Below are positions 39,070 through 46,176 of a DNA stretch of 64,000 nt, one piece after another (position 1 is the stretch's first letter; each line of letters opens with the position of its first letter). Under the pieces are notes generated by a model. It worked only from the letters and a program-made list of their open reading frames with translations, had not been told where the DNA came from and searched no databases. Source of the stretch: Burkholderiales bacterium 67-32 (GTDB taxonomy: Bacteria > Pseudomonadota > Gammaproteobacteria > Burkholderiales > Burkholderiaceae_B); assembly GCA_001898625.1 (NCBI GenBank), contig MKUP01000022.1, positions 186,001-250,000 of the forward strand, given 5' to 3'. Both the position numbers and the translations under genes were made by a program.

Positions 39070-39371
39070 CACATTCCCCGGTGGACCTCGAGGGGGAACT
39101 CGAGGACCGGTTCGAGGATGGCGTCGCCATCGGGATTCCTGTACGCGCAACTGAACTCGCCCGCCAGCGGGTCGTACAGCAGCCTGGCGTGGCGACGGCA
39201 TTGCGCGGACGCGGCGAGGATGGTCTGGCGGTCGGCGTCAGCAAACGTGCGGATGTCGGCGCCGCGCCAGTGCAGCGCCGCAGCGCCGCCCAGGATCATC
39301 AACGCACACACGGCGATGAAGAGGCCAGCCAGCAGCACAATGGCGCGAGGGGTGAGGGTGAGTGGGAACAT
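39069..39371 (-). CDS. Small prophage membrane-anchored protein
   Basis: 100 residues with one N-terminal hydrophobic helix (AIVLLAGLFIAVCALMILGGAAAL) and a soluble part with two cysteines (SAQCRRHARLL, EFSCAYRNPDGD). The orientation is likely N-in with a periplasmic domain; the cysteines could pair there. Function unknown. Confidence 0.6.
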   Translation of the reverse strand: MFPLTLTPRAIVLLAGLFIAVCALMILGGAAALHWRGADIRTFADADRQTILAASAQCRRHARLLYDPLAGEFSCAYRNPDGDAILEPVLEFPLEVHRGM

Positions 39372-39372
39372 G

Positions 39373-39660
39373 TCAGCCTCCTAGACGTTTGAGAATGGAG
39401 CCGCGCAGGTAGGGGCCGTAGAGAAACATGAGCTCGTTCGTCGCCCCGCGTTTGGCAAGGAGGACATCGTCGAGGGCGCCCGATCTCCGGGGTAGGGTGT
39501 TGCACGCAATGCGCTCAATGGCACTAAGAGCGCCAAGGCGTCGGTCGATGTCCGTGGCGGCGGAGCCGTTCAGGCGAGCCGAATTCGAGGATTCGCGGTA
39601 GAGCAACTGCTGGAGACGGATTTCATTGAGCAGGTGCGCAGCGATGTCGGCTGGGGTCAT
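39373..39660 (-). CDS. Small prophage protein
   Basis: 95 residues, helical (AAHLLNEIRLQQLLYRESSNSARL; IDRRLGALSAIERIACNTL). Overlaps the start of the first operon gene by 4 bp. Not recognised. Confidence 0.55.
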   Translation of the reverse strand: MTPADIAAHLLNEIRLQQLLYRESSNSARLNGSAATDIDRRLGALSAIERIACNTLPRRSGALDDVLLAKRGATNELMFLYGPYLRGSILKRLGG

Positions 39661-39980
39661 TGCTGGCCCCCGGTGGACTGGCCCTGCAGGTCGGCGATGC
39701 GCGCGTGCAAACGCGCCTGGATTTCCACCGCGGCGAGGTTCAGCGGGTGGAGGTGGGGGTCGAGATCCCAGTCAATGCGGAGCGCGCCGGCCAGGAAGCG
39801 AGCGACGGCGTCGACCTGGACGGCGGCGCGATCGAGGAGCGCGGCGCGTTCGGCCTTGGTGCCCTGGACAAGCGGGGCGTTGACGGCGGCTCTCTCGCAG
39901 TAGCGGAGGTAGAGGAGCCCCAGGTCCGTCCAGTGATCGACGGCGCTGGCTGGCGACAGGGGCAATTCGGTGGTGGACAT
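39657..39980 (-). CDS. First gene of the prophage early operon
   Basis: 107 residues, helical, acidic (VDHWTDLGLLYLRYCERAAVNAPL; LLDRAAVQVDAVARFLAGALRIDWDLD). AGGAG lies 5-9 nt before the ATG, and a promoter with an overlapping operator is 25-55 nt upstream. Not recognised. Confidence 0.6.
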   Translation of the reverse strand: MSTTELPLSPASAVDHWTDLGLLYLRYCERAAVNAPLVQGTKAERAALLDRAAVQVDAVARFLAGALRIDWDLDPHLHPLNLAAVEIQARLHARIADLQGQSTGGQQ

Positions 39981-40006
39981 GGCGTCTCCTAACAACAGGT
40001 GTAGCG

Positions 40007-40036
40007 ATGTTAGGTATTGCCGTACTTTGTTGTCAA
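40007..40036 (-). promoter_or_regulatory. Early leftward promoter with operator
   Basis: Minus strand: TTGACA, 18-nt spacer, TAACAT. The -10 box lies within the 14-mer GCAATACCTAACAT, of which an exact copy on the other strand lies at 40881 before the cro-like gene, and a 12/14 copy at 40832. Placement over the -10 fits repressor control. Confidence 0.72.
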
Positions 40037-40087
40037 GCAATACACAACTTTTTTCTGTTATCTGTATCGAAACGTCAAGGAGCGGGA

Positions 40088-40375
40088 ATGGGCGGGATTC
40101 GGGGAGCTTTGGGGACGGTCGCCTTGCTGGCGACGTTATACGGATGTGCTGGAACGCCGTTCAACTGGAACGATGCGCGCAGAATCCAGCCAGGTATGAC
40201 CGAACAGGAGGTGACGGATATTCTGGGCGCGCCTATGGTGGTTCGCAGCTCGGGCGCGGGGACCACATGGATTTGGAGTCAGGGAGATGCGCTCGGGAGG
40301 TCGAGGAGCTTCTCCGTCGTCCTCAATGAGGGGAAAGTCGTCCAGACGCCTCCGATTCCCGCGAGCTTCCAGTAG
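40088..40375 (+). CDS. BamE-like (SmpA/OmlA) lipoprotein encoded in the prophage
   Basis: 95 residues: signal peptide GTVALLATLYGCAG with lipobox Cys, then a BamE-type domain (DARRIQPGMTEQEVTDILGAP, then TTWIWSQGD). AAGGAGCGGGA stands directly before the ATG. It is transcribed divergently from the early operon and convergently with the repressor, an arrangement typical of an independent moron expressed from the lysogen. It could act on host outer membrane assembly or surface; that is inference. Confidence 0.8.
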   Translation: MGGIRGALGTVALLATLYGCAGTPFNWNDARRIQPGMTEQEVTDILGAPMVVRSSGAGTTWIWSQGDALGRSRSFSVVLNEGKVVQTPPIPASFQ

Positions 40376-40456
40376 AAGTTAGTAACGTAATAATTGTTTT
40401 GTTACTTTCTGGGTAAATTTTTTTCGCCGAAATCGACGAAGACAACATTGCCCACT

Positions 40457-40828
40457 TTACGCCGCATCGGTTTCTCGTCCGCCCGGATGTCCTTCAGAAG
40501 GGCTTTTAGTGTCTGTTGCCCCTTCGATGAAGCTAGACACCCTGTCGTCCAATTGTTCGCGCTTTGCGCTGGATAGCTCCAGGTAGTCTTCAAACCTAGC
40601 GGAGAACGGCCACCATCCCGTAGCTCCCGAGGTGCTGCCTGTAAGCAGGTGGTCGGTGCTTGTGCGCAGCATCCGGGCTAGCTTTACGAGCCGATCAATG
40701 TCCGGCCGCGTCTCGTCGCGCTCCCAGTCGGAAACCGAAGATTTACTGATTCCGAACGCAGTGGCGACATCCTGCAACGTCAGTTGCAGGTCCTTCCGTC
40801 GTTCCTTAATTCTCTTGCCCAGCGTCAT
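40457..40828 (-). CDS. XRE-family phage repressor (CI-like)
   Basis: 123 residues. Helix-turn-helix: TLGKRIKERRKDLQLTLQDVATAFGISKSSVSDWERDETRPDIDRLVKLARML. The C-terminal part (FEDYLELSSAKREQLDDRVSSFIEGA) has no LexA-type peptidase residues, so it is not a self-cleaving repressor. Divergent from the YdaS-type cro gene with shared operators between. A second frame in the last 60 codons also reads like protein; see findings. Confidence 0.85.
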   Translation of the reverse strand: MTLGKRIKERRKDLQLTLQDVATAFGISKSSVSDWERDETRPDIDRLVKLARMLRTSTDHLLTGSTSGATGWWPFSARFEDYLELSSAKREQLDDRVSSFIEGATDTKSPSEGHPGGRETDAA

Positions 40829-40845
40829 AAGGCAAAGCCTAACAT

Positions 40846-40895
40846 TTGCAAGTTGTGGATTGCCTGACTTAGAATGTTGTGCAATACCTAACATT
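40846..40895 (+). promoter_or_regulatory. Rightward early promoter and operator
   Basis: TTGCAA, 18-nt spacer, TAGAAT, then the inverted repeat AATGTT-N11-AACATT (40873-40895) that includes GCAATACCTAACAT. It sits between the divergent repressor and cro-like genes, covering the likely transcription start. Confidence 0.6.
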
Positions 40896-40904
40896 GAGGC
40901 ACCT

Positions 40905-41171
40905 ATGGCGATCGTTACGGAAGCCGAGCGCAACTCGGTGAGGGGCGCAATTGAAGCGTTTGGCGGGGTTGCGAAAACCGCTCGTCATTTCGAGGTGAAC
41001 CGTGTCTCGGTCTACGAGTGGATCGACAGGGGCGCAGTGCCGACGGCTCGTGCGGTCGCTATTGAGCGAGACTCTGGTGGGAAGGTGTCGCGCAAGGAAA
41101 TGCGACCGAGGGATTGGGCGGAGCAATGGCCCGATCTCGCTGCGAACTCTCCTTGCTACGAACATCAATGA
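40905..41171 (+). CDS. YdaS/Cro-like regulator
   Basis: 88 residues. Helix-turn-helix of the YdaS_antitoxin type: RGAIEAFGGVAKTARHFEVNRVSVYEWIDRGAVPTARAVAIERDSGG. GAGG precedes the ATG. First gene of the rightward operon, opposite the repressor, the classical Cro position. Confidence 0.85.
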   Translation: MAIVTEAERNSVRGAIEAFGGVAKTARHFEVNRVSVYEWIDRGAVPTARAVAIERDSGGKVSRKEMRPRDWAEQWPDLAANSPCYEHQ

Positions 41172-41347
41172 ACTGTCATGCCCTCTTTCAGCGCGTCCTG
41201 CTCGACGCAAAGCTGGCCGAACACGGCCAGCACCGCGGCTTCTGTCGCCTCGCCCATCACGCGCAGCGCGATTTCCCGCGCCTGTATCAACAGTCGTTCA
41301 GTTTCAGTCATACCGATAGGTTGGTGGGTCGGCCGGGTTGCGTCCAT
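41165..41347 (-). CDS. Possible small prophage ORF
   Basis: 60 codons from ATG 41347 or 48 from ATG 41311 (MTETERLLIQAREIALRVMG). The helical, regular sequence looks protein-like, but the ribosome binding site is weak and it opposes its neighbours. Overlaps the end of the cro-like gene by 7 bp. Uncertain. Confidence 0.35.
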   Translation of the reverse strand: MDATRPTHQPIGMTETERLLIQAREIALRVMGEATEAAVLAVFGQLCVEQDALKEGMTVH

Positions 41348-41430
41348 GCGTGATTTCCGAGTCGTGGGAAGTGCGTATGGCGAATGATGGAGGAGGGGGC
41401 CTTGCTCCGCTATCTCAAATTGGAGGAAAG

Positions 41431-41652
41431 ATGACAACCGCAGAATGCAAGGCGCCGGCGGTGCTGCTACCTGGGGACAGCGTTCGTTTGCCCTCTGGGG
41501 TACGCGGCCGCTTCGTGCGGTGGTCGGTGCCGTTGGCTCGTGCAATGCAAAGCGGCCGGGAGCGCGTCGCGCTGGTTCAGCTCGAGGGCGACGTTAGCGA
41601 GACGAGTTTTAGCGCGGCTTACGCCGCCAGGTTCGAAAAGGTGACCTCATGA
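41431..41652 (+). CDS. Small prophage protein
   Basis: 73 residues, one SH3-like beta barrel by appearance (LLPGDSVRLPSGVRGRFVRWSV; RVALVQLEGDVSETSFSAAY). Strong GGAGG before the ATG. Stop overlaps the CII-like start (ATGA). Not recognised. Confidence 0.65.
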   Translation: MTTAECKAPAVLLPGDSVRLPSGVRGRFVRWSVPLARAMQSGRERVALVQLEGDVSETSFSAAYAARFEKVTS

Positions 41653-42107
41653 GCGCGTTCGAGAATGCTGCCTTCAATACTGTCCACGACTATTCCCGAG
41701 GTGCGAAGGCGCTGGCTGAGATTGTGGACATTCCGTACCACGTGCTGCTGCACAAGGTGAATCCGAACAATGAGACGCACCAGCTCAGCGTGCGTCAGGC
41801 GGTCAAGATCATGCAGGCGACGGGCGATGACCGCATGCTGCACGCCATTGCCGCCGAGCTCGGCATGGTGCTTGTCATCACGCAAATGGCTGAGATCGAC
41901 GACCGCCAGATGCACCAGGCGATGACGCAGGCGTTGGGGCGGTTCGGTGAGTACCTGGATACCGTCAGCGAATCGCTAGAGGATGGTCGGATCACGGCCA
42001 CCGAGCTACGGAAGATCGACGGCACGCTCGGCAAGATGATCGAGAAAGTGACGGTCATTCGGGCGATCGCGGCACAGATGGCAGAGAGCCGGAGGGCCGG
42101 GCGATGA
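41649..42107 (+). CDS. Phage regulatory protein, CII family (CP76 type)
   Basis: 152 residues similar to the CII regulators of P2/186-type phages: NAAFNTVHDYSRGAKALAEIVDIPYHVLLHKVNPNNETHQLSVRQAVKIMQATGDDRMLHAIAAELG. In 186-type phages CII activates the repressor promoter and favours lysogeny. Here it is combined with a YdaS-type Cro. Translationally coupled to both neighbours. Confidence 0.87.
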   Translation: MSAFENAAFNTVHDYSRGAKALAEIVDIPYHVLLHKVNPNNETHQLSVRQAVKIMQATGDDRMLHAIAAELGMVLVITQMAEIDDRQMHQAMTQALGRFGEYLDTVSESLEDGRITATELRKIDGTLGKMIEKVTVIRAIAAQMAESRRAGR

Positions 42108-42289
42108 AGTTCGAGATTCGCTACAGCCGCATCCTGATGACGCCTGAGTCGGAAGAGGAAAGGGGGTTACTGCACGAGCTGCAAGCCAGGGGGCGCGTGA
42201 CCGGCATGTTCCTGCATCGTTGCCGCGATCCGGATTCGACCTTGGAGTTGTTCGTGCCGCCCGGACCTGGATCAGTACCGGATGAGTAG
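42104..42289 (+). CDS. Small prophage protein
   Basis: 61 residues (KFEIRYSRILMTPESEEERGLLHELQARG). ATGA overlap with the CII gene supports translation. Not recognised. Confidence 0.55.
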   Translation: MKFEIRYSRILMTPESEEERGLLHELQARGRVTGMFLHRCRDPDSTLELFVPPGPGSVPDE

Positions 42290-42499
42290 CCCCTTCAAGC
42301 CATTCAACAGTTCCTGGATGTCTTGTTCTGACAGCTTGACGGTGTAGCGATCGATGCCGCCGTCTTCTACGTTGAGAGGCCCTATGCGGAGCCAGACGTT
42401 GTCGCCGTGTGTGAGTAGTTCGGTCTGCCGCCGATCGCCGGGTTTTCCGTCTGCTGGGCTTGCAGGAAGCATCTTGTTGAATATGAAATTTGCGCCCAT
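42272..42499 (-). CDS. Small prophage protein, opposite strand
   Basis: 75 residues (NVWLRIGPLNVEDGGIDRYTVKLSEQDIQELLNGLKGLLIRY). GAGGAA stands 6-11 nt before its ATG, and the sequence is regular, so it is accepted despite being the only minus gene in this stretch. Converges with the previous gene with 18 bp overlap. Not recognised. Confidence 0.6.
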   Translation of the reverse strand: MGANFIFNKMLPASPADGKPGDRRQTELLTHGDNVWLRIGPLNVEDGGIDRYTVKLSEQDIQELLNGLKGLLIRY

Positions 42500-42708
42500 G
42501 TCGTGTTCCTCGGATCGATATCGTTCAAGGGCGATCGCATGTGTGCGATGCCCAATCGAATGTGGCCAGGGCGCCTATCGGTTCCAATGGTCGACCCCCT
42601 GGGGTGGTGTTGTGGGTGTTGGAGCCAGCAATCTACCACGGGTGCGGTCGACCGCCCATATTCCTCGTCGCGCGGTAGCGGCGGGGCTCTCCATGTCGAG
42701 ATCGGCCT
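42500..42708. other. Non-coding gap in the regulatory region
   Basis: About 209 bp between divergent genes; must hold promoters for both. No supported ORF or hairpin seen. Confidence 0.4.
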
Positions 42709-43029
42709 ATGTCTGAGGGGTGCCTCGAGGCTGATGAGATGGACCTGCGGCGGCCACGAGGCAGGCCGCGGGGCGAGATTTCAGAGACCATCATCGAGCT
42801 GGTCTCTGAGCGGCCGATGGCGGTGCGCGAACTGGCGGCGCGGATGGCTGTTCCGGTGCGGCGGGTCGAGGTGACATGCTCTCGGCTGGTCGCCGCAGGC
42901 CACATTGCCCCCGTGCGCAAAGAGCGTATGCAAGGCGCTCGACGACCGCTGGCGGTCTATGGGCCGGCTCGGCTTACCGATGCAATCGCGTTGCTGCGTT
43001 TCACGAGCTTGGCCGGCCTATGGCGATGA
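42709..43029 (+). CDS. Prophage winged-helix DNA-binding protein
   Basis: 106 residues. AT-hook-like basic start (RRPRGRPRGE) and a MarR-like winged helix (ISETIIELVSERPMAVRELAARMAVPVRRVEVTCSRLVAAGHI). The start may instead be the ATG ten codons later. Precedes the replication genes; it could be an initiator-associated or regulatory protein. Confidence 0.68.
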   Translation: MSEGCLEADEMDLRRPRGRPRGEISETIIELVSERPMAVRELAARMAVPVRRVEVTCSRLVAAGHIAPVRKERMQGARRPLAVYGPARLTDAIALLRFTSLAGLWR

Positions 43030-43409
43030 ACCTATCCCTGTTCGAGGGTGGGCGCGCCTCGGTCAGCAGCCCGAGGCGCGCACCCGACGCGGAGCGTCCG
43101 CCGGACATCCCGCGCGGGCCCCAGCGAGGGCGCCCGCAACACTATTTCACGCACGACGGGCGGTGTTTCAGCCTGGACAGGCTTCGAGAGCTCAGCGGGT
43201 GGGAGGACGCCTGCGCGCGCTATCCGGACCACGACATCGTCATTCTTTTCGATTCGACGGATCCCGATTCGAGGCTCGTCGGGTTGATCGCTGTACCTCG
43301 TGAGCAGCCGGCGCGCCAGGATGCTCGCGGCCGGCCGCTTCCTCCAGCTCGCCCCTTTTGGGGGCATGGTGACGTCATGCATATTCGACGCGACAAGCCG
43401 CCCCCCTGA
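43020..43409 (+). CDS. Prophage hypothetical protein
   Basis: 129 residues: Arg/Pro-rich N-terminal 40 residues, then HYFTHDGRCFSLDRLRELSGWEDACARYPDHDIVILFDSTD. Overlaps the previous gene end by 10 bp. Not recognised. Confidence 0.55.
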   Translation: MAMNLSLFEGGRASVSSPRRAPDAERPPDIPRGPQRGRPQHYFTHDGRCFSLDRLRELSGWEDACARYPDHDIVILFDSTDPDSRLVGLIAVPREQPARQDARGRPLPPARPFWGHGDVMHIRRDKPPP

Positions 43410-43705
43410 CGGTGCGTCGACGGTGCAGGCGAAGAGGCTAGATACGCGGTTACCTGCAACCGGCAGTGCCACAAACCGTTCCCGAGTGGCAGCGTGGGTG
43501 CGAACGACTAGAGCGCGGGAGGGCGGCTGTACGGGCCGCGACAGTCTGGTCAATCGGACAGGGCGTACACCTGTGTCCGGGCCCTAAGACGTACGTTGGC
43601 TCCGGTCAGCAGTCGCGGCGAATCGCACGGCGGGTAGGGGGAGCTCTGCCCGTCAACCCCGTTCCTCCTAATCTGCAGTGCCCTTACCCTGTACACAGAG
43701 GCTCT
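43410..43705. other. Non-coding stretch before the replication gene
   Basis: About 296 bp. Short overlapping ORFs exist in several frames but none looks protein-like or has a good ribosome binding site. No iteron array was seen. It could hold a replication origin or promoter; this is not shown. Confidence 0.4.
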
Positions 43706-44254
43706 ATGAATATTCAACCGCTTTTTCCTATTGAACCTCCGGTCTCTCCTAAGAAAAATGAAAAAGGGCCGGATTTCGCGGCGTTCTGGACGGGATATCC
43801 ACGGAGGGTGGCAAAGAAGGCCGCGGCCCGGGCCTGGGCAAAGCTGTCGGCGCGGGATCGGCAGGCAGCGCTCGACGCGCTACCGAGGCACGTCGAAGTG
43901 TGGAAGTTACGTTGCGGCGACGACAGGGAGTATGTGCCGCATGCGGCGACATGGTTGAACGGTGCGCGATGGGAAGATGAACTTACGCCGGTGGGCAAGC
44001 GGGCTGGGCAGGCGGAGCGGCCGATCGGGCCGGGTGGCTCGGAGCGGCAATGGTGGGAGCACTGGCCCGGCATCGTCAAGAAGGGGGCGGAGCTCGGATT
44101 GACCTGGGACGAAACGGCCGAAGCCGCGCCAGGGTTCAAGGCCCGGGTATTCAGGGCGGCCGGGCCGGGGCCGTGGACGGATCGCCAGCGGGGCGGGCTC
44201 ACGGTGGGGCTACCCGGCGCGCCGCTGGCCGTGGTCGTGAGGAACGTGGCATGA
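43706..44254 (+). CDS. Phage replication-type protein (DnaT/O-like C-terminal part)
   Basis: 182 residues. FAAFWTGYPRRVAKKAAARAWAKL and HAATWLNGARWEDEL are features of the C-terminal half of many phage replication proteins that sit before a helicase loader or Q-type gene. There is no N-terminal winged helix in this ORF; the preceding winged-helix gene might supply it. Stop overlaps the next ATG. Confidence 0.6.
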   Translation: MNIQPLFPIEPPVSPKKNEKGPDFAAFWTGYPRRVAKKAAARAWAKLSARDRQAALDALPRHVEVWKLRCGDDREYVPHAATWLNGARWEDELTPVGKRAGQAERPIGPGGSERQWWEHWPGIVKKGAELGLTWDETAEAAPGFKARVFRAAGPGPWTDRQRGGLTVGLPGAPLAVVVRNVA

Positions 44255-44658
44255 GCGGAATGCGGCGCGATCCGCGTATCCAGGCACGGCTAGATGCGTG
44301 GGGGATGTGGCGGCAGCTCGGCGTCCAGGGCGGATCGTTCTCTGGCGGTGGCAGCACGCTGGCGGCCTTGGTGGATGTTGCGGCCGGCCGGAGGGTCTTC
44401 GGCAGCTCGGAGCCACCGCGCGCCTATGTGCCGGTCGATGCCATTGAGTGCGCGATTACGCATGAAGCGGTCCAGACGTTGCCGGCAGAGTTGCGTGAGG
44501 CGGTGGCAGGTTGGCACTGCGCGCGCACGGGAACGATGGAGGAGGTCGCGCGGCGGTTGGGTGTGGTGAAGACCACGCTACACCGGCGTCTGTGCCAGGC
44601 CGATATCCGGATCGCGGAGTGGTTGAAAGCCCGGACGAAAGCAAAAAGAATTTCGTGA
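44251..44658 (+). CDS. Q-type antiterminator-like protein
   Basis: 135 residues. The C-terminal half resembles a sigma-4-like helix-turn-helix (LPAELREAVAGWHCARTGTMEEVARRLGVVKTTLHRRLCQADIRIAEWL) as in phage Q-like late regulators. It lies just before a strong terminator at the head of the late genes, the position of Q in lambdoid phages. Confidence 0.7.
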   Translation: MSGMRRDPRIQARLDAWGMWRQLGVQGGSFSGGGSTLAALVDVAAGRRVFGSSEPPRAYVPVDAIECAITHEAVQTLPAELREAVAGWHCARTGTMEEVARRLGVVKTTLHRRLCQADIRIAEWLKARTKAKRIS

Positions 44659-44727
44659 GGTAAACCGGAACATGGATAATCCGCTACATTCCGGCGGAGC
44701 TCACGCAGTGGTGGGCTGAACATCTCG

Positions 44728-44768
44728 ACGCCCCGGCAGGACTCAACCTGGCGGGGCGTTTCTTTTTT
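44728..44768 (+). terminator. Strong terminator at the head of the late region (tR'-like)
   Basis: Arms ACGCCCCGGCAGG and CCTGGCGGGGCGT pair over 12 of 13 positions around the loop ACTCAA, followed by TTCTTTTTT. Placed right after the antiterminator gene and before the late genes. Confidence 0.9.
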
Positions 44769-44783
44769 GGGCGTGGGGACATC

Positions 44784-45443
44784 GTGGACAGGTTGGATCT
44801 GAGCTCCAATATCGATCGGGCCATTGCGTGGATGGGATCCCTATACGAGGATCAAATGCCGTTCGCGGTGGCGAAGGCGCTGACACTGACGGCGCGCGAC
44901 GGGGCGGCGGCCGAAGCCGAGGCCATCGTCCAGGTGTTCGACAATCCCACGCCGTTCACCCGTAGGGCGGCCGGCTACACCCCCGCGACGAAGGGCTCGC
45001 TTCGCTCGGTCATCTTCCTGAAGGACGCCCAGGCCGAGTATCTGTTTGCACAGGTGGAGGGCGGAGCCCGCGACCTGAAGCAGTTCGAACAGCGGTTCGG
45101 GGCGATCGACGGTGCGGCACTGGTTATGCCTGGCGTGAAGGCGACGCTGAATCAGTACGGCAACATCAGCAGGGCCAAGATCCTCGCGATCGCCCGCGAC
45201 CTGAACACCGGCGGCAAGGCGAAGCGCTTCTTCAAGGGCACGCCGCGTGGGCACTCCCTGCCGCCTGGCATCTGGGCGCGGGTGAACAACAACACGGCGA
45301 TCGCGCCGATCATGGTGTTTGCAACGGATGCACAGTACGAGAAGCGGTTCGCGTTCTCCGCGATCGCGCAGCAGACGGTCGATGCCGTGTTCGAGCGGCA
45401 CCTGCTGGCCGCGTGGGACCTCGCGGTGCGGACTGCACGATGA
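44784..45443 (+). CDS. Prophage late protein of unknown role
   Basis: 219 residues, GTG start with GGGGA upstream. SNIDRAIAWMGSLYEDQMPFAVAKALTLTARDGA at the start and RVNNNTAIAPIMVFATDAQYEKRF later suggest a structural protein somewhat like tail-completion (gpZ-type) proteins, but the resemblance is weak and its place before the terminase is unusual for those. Confidence 0.55.
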   Translation: MDRLDLSSNIDRAIAWMGSLYEDQMPFAVAKALTLTARDGAAAEAEAIVQVFDNPTPFTRRAAGYTPATKGSLRSVIFLKDAQAEYLFAQVEGGARDLKQFEQRFGAIDGAALVMPGVKATLNQYGNISRAKILAIARDLNTGGKAKRFFKGTPRGHSLPPGIWARVNNNTAIAPIMVFATDAQYEKRFAFSAIAQQTVDAVFERHLLAAWDLAVRTAR

Positions 45444-45591
45444 CTTCGATAGGGTTGGTGCGCTCCTGGATTTCGGCGGGTCCTTCCCCCCGGGTCGCCG
45501 GTGTGGGTAATTTGCGCACGTTGGAAATCCCGTCACGGGATCGAATAAGGGTAGCCACCGGGTCTCCCGGTAGCCAGTTGGATAGATAGCC
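45444..45591. other. Palindrome-rich gap before terminase small subunit
   Basis: Contains ATCCCGTCACGGGAT (45527-45541) and ACCGGGTCTCCCGGT (45557-45571), both perfect with a 3-nt centre; GTAGCCA flanks the second on both sides as a direct repeat. Location next to the small terminase gene is where cos or pac sites are often found. Confidence 0.5.
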
Positions 45592-46176
45592 ATGGCGTTG
45601 ATGGGCATTCGAGAGTACGCGCGACACCGTGGCGTGCGGCATCGTGCTGTCCAGAAGGCGATCGAGTCGGGTCGCATTCGCTCGGTCGACGGCGAGGACG
45701 GTCGCCCGAAGATCGATCCCGTGCAGGCCGATCGCGATTGGGAGCTCAACACGGACGAGACGCGCGTCGCGTTCACGGCGAATGGTGGCAGGCTCCTCGA
45801 TGACGGCGCGGCCATGCCTGCGGACGACGATCTGGATGACGACGTCGACGACGTGCCGTTGAGCGGCGCCGACGATCACGCAAAAGCCTATCGCCACGCT
45901 CGCGCGATTCGCGAACGAGCGTCCGCCGAGCTGCGGCAGATCGAGGTCGAGAAAGCCCGTGGCAAGGTGATCGATGTCGAAGAGGCGCGGCGGATTGCTT
46001 ACACGGCGTTCCGCCGCCTACGCGATTCCGCGATGTCGGTGGCGCCGCGCCTGAAGGATTTGTGCGCGGCGGAGTCCGATCCGTTGGTGATCGAGACCAT
46101 GATCGAGAACGAGATCATGGCGGCATTTGGGCAGATCGATGTGGCAGCGCTCTTGACTGATCGGGAGGAGGACTGA
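45592..46176 (+). CDS. Terminase small subunit (Nu1-like)
   Basis: 194 residues. N-terminal winged helix for DNA recognition (MGIREYARHRGVRHRAVQKAIESGRI), an acidic linker (DDDLDDDVDD), a helical region (YRHARAIRERASAELRQIEVEKARGKVIDVEEARRIAYTAFRRLRDS) and a C-terminal part that would bind the large subunit. Its stop overlaps the large-subunit ATG (TGATG). Confidence 0.85.
   Translation: MALMGIREYARHRGVRHRAVQKAIESGRIRSVDGEDGRPKIDPVQADRDWELNTDETRVAFTANGGRLLDDGAAMPADDDLDDDVDDVPLSGADDHAKAYRHARAIRERASAELRQIEVEKARGKVIDVEEARRIAYTAFRRLRDSAMSVAPRLKDLCAAESDPLVIETMIENEIMAAFGQIDVAALLTDREED

Noticed and set aside
43300-43587. 95-codon ORF in the gap before the replication gene
   Set aside because: Starts inside another gene in a different frame and does not look protein-like; left as non-coding.
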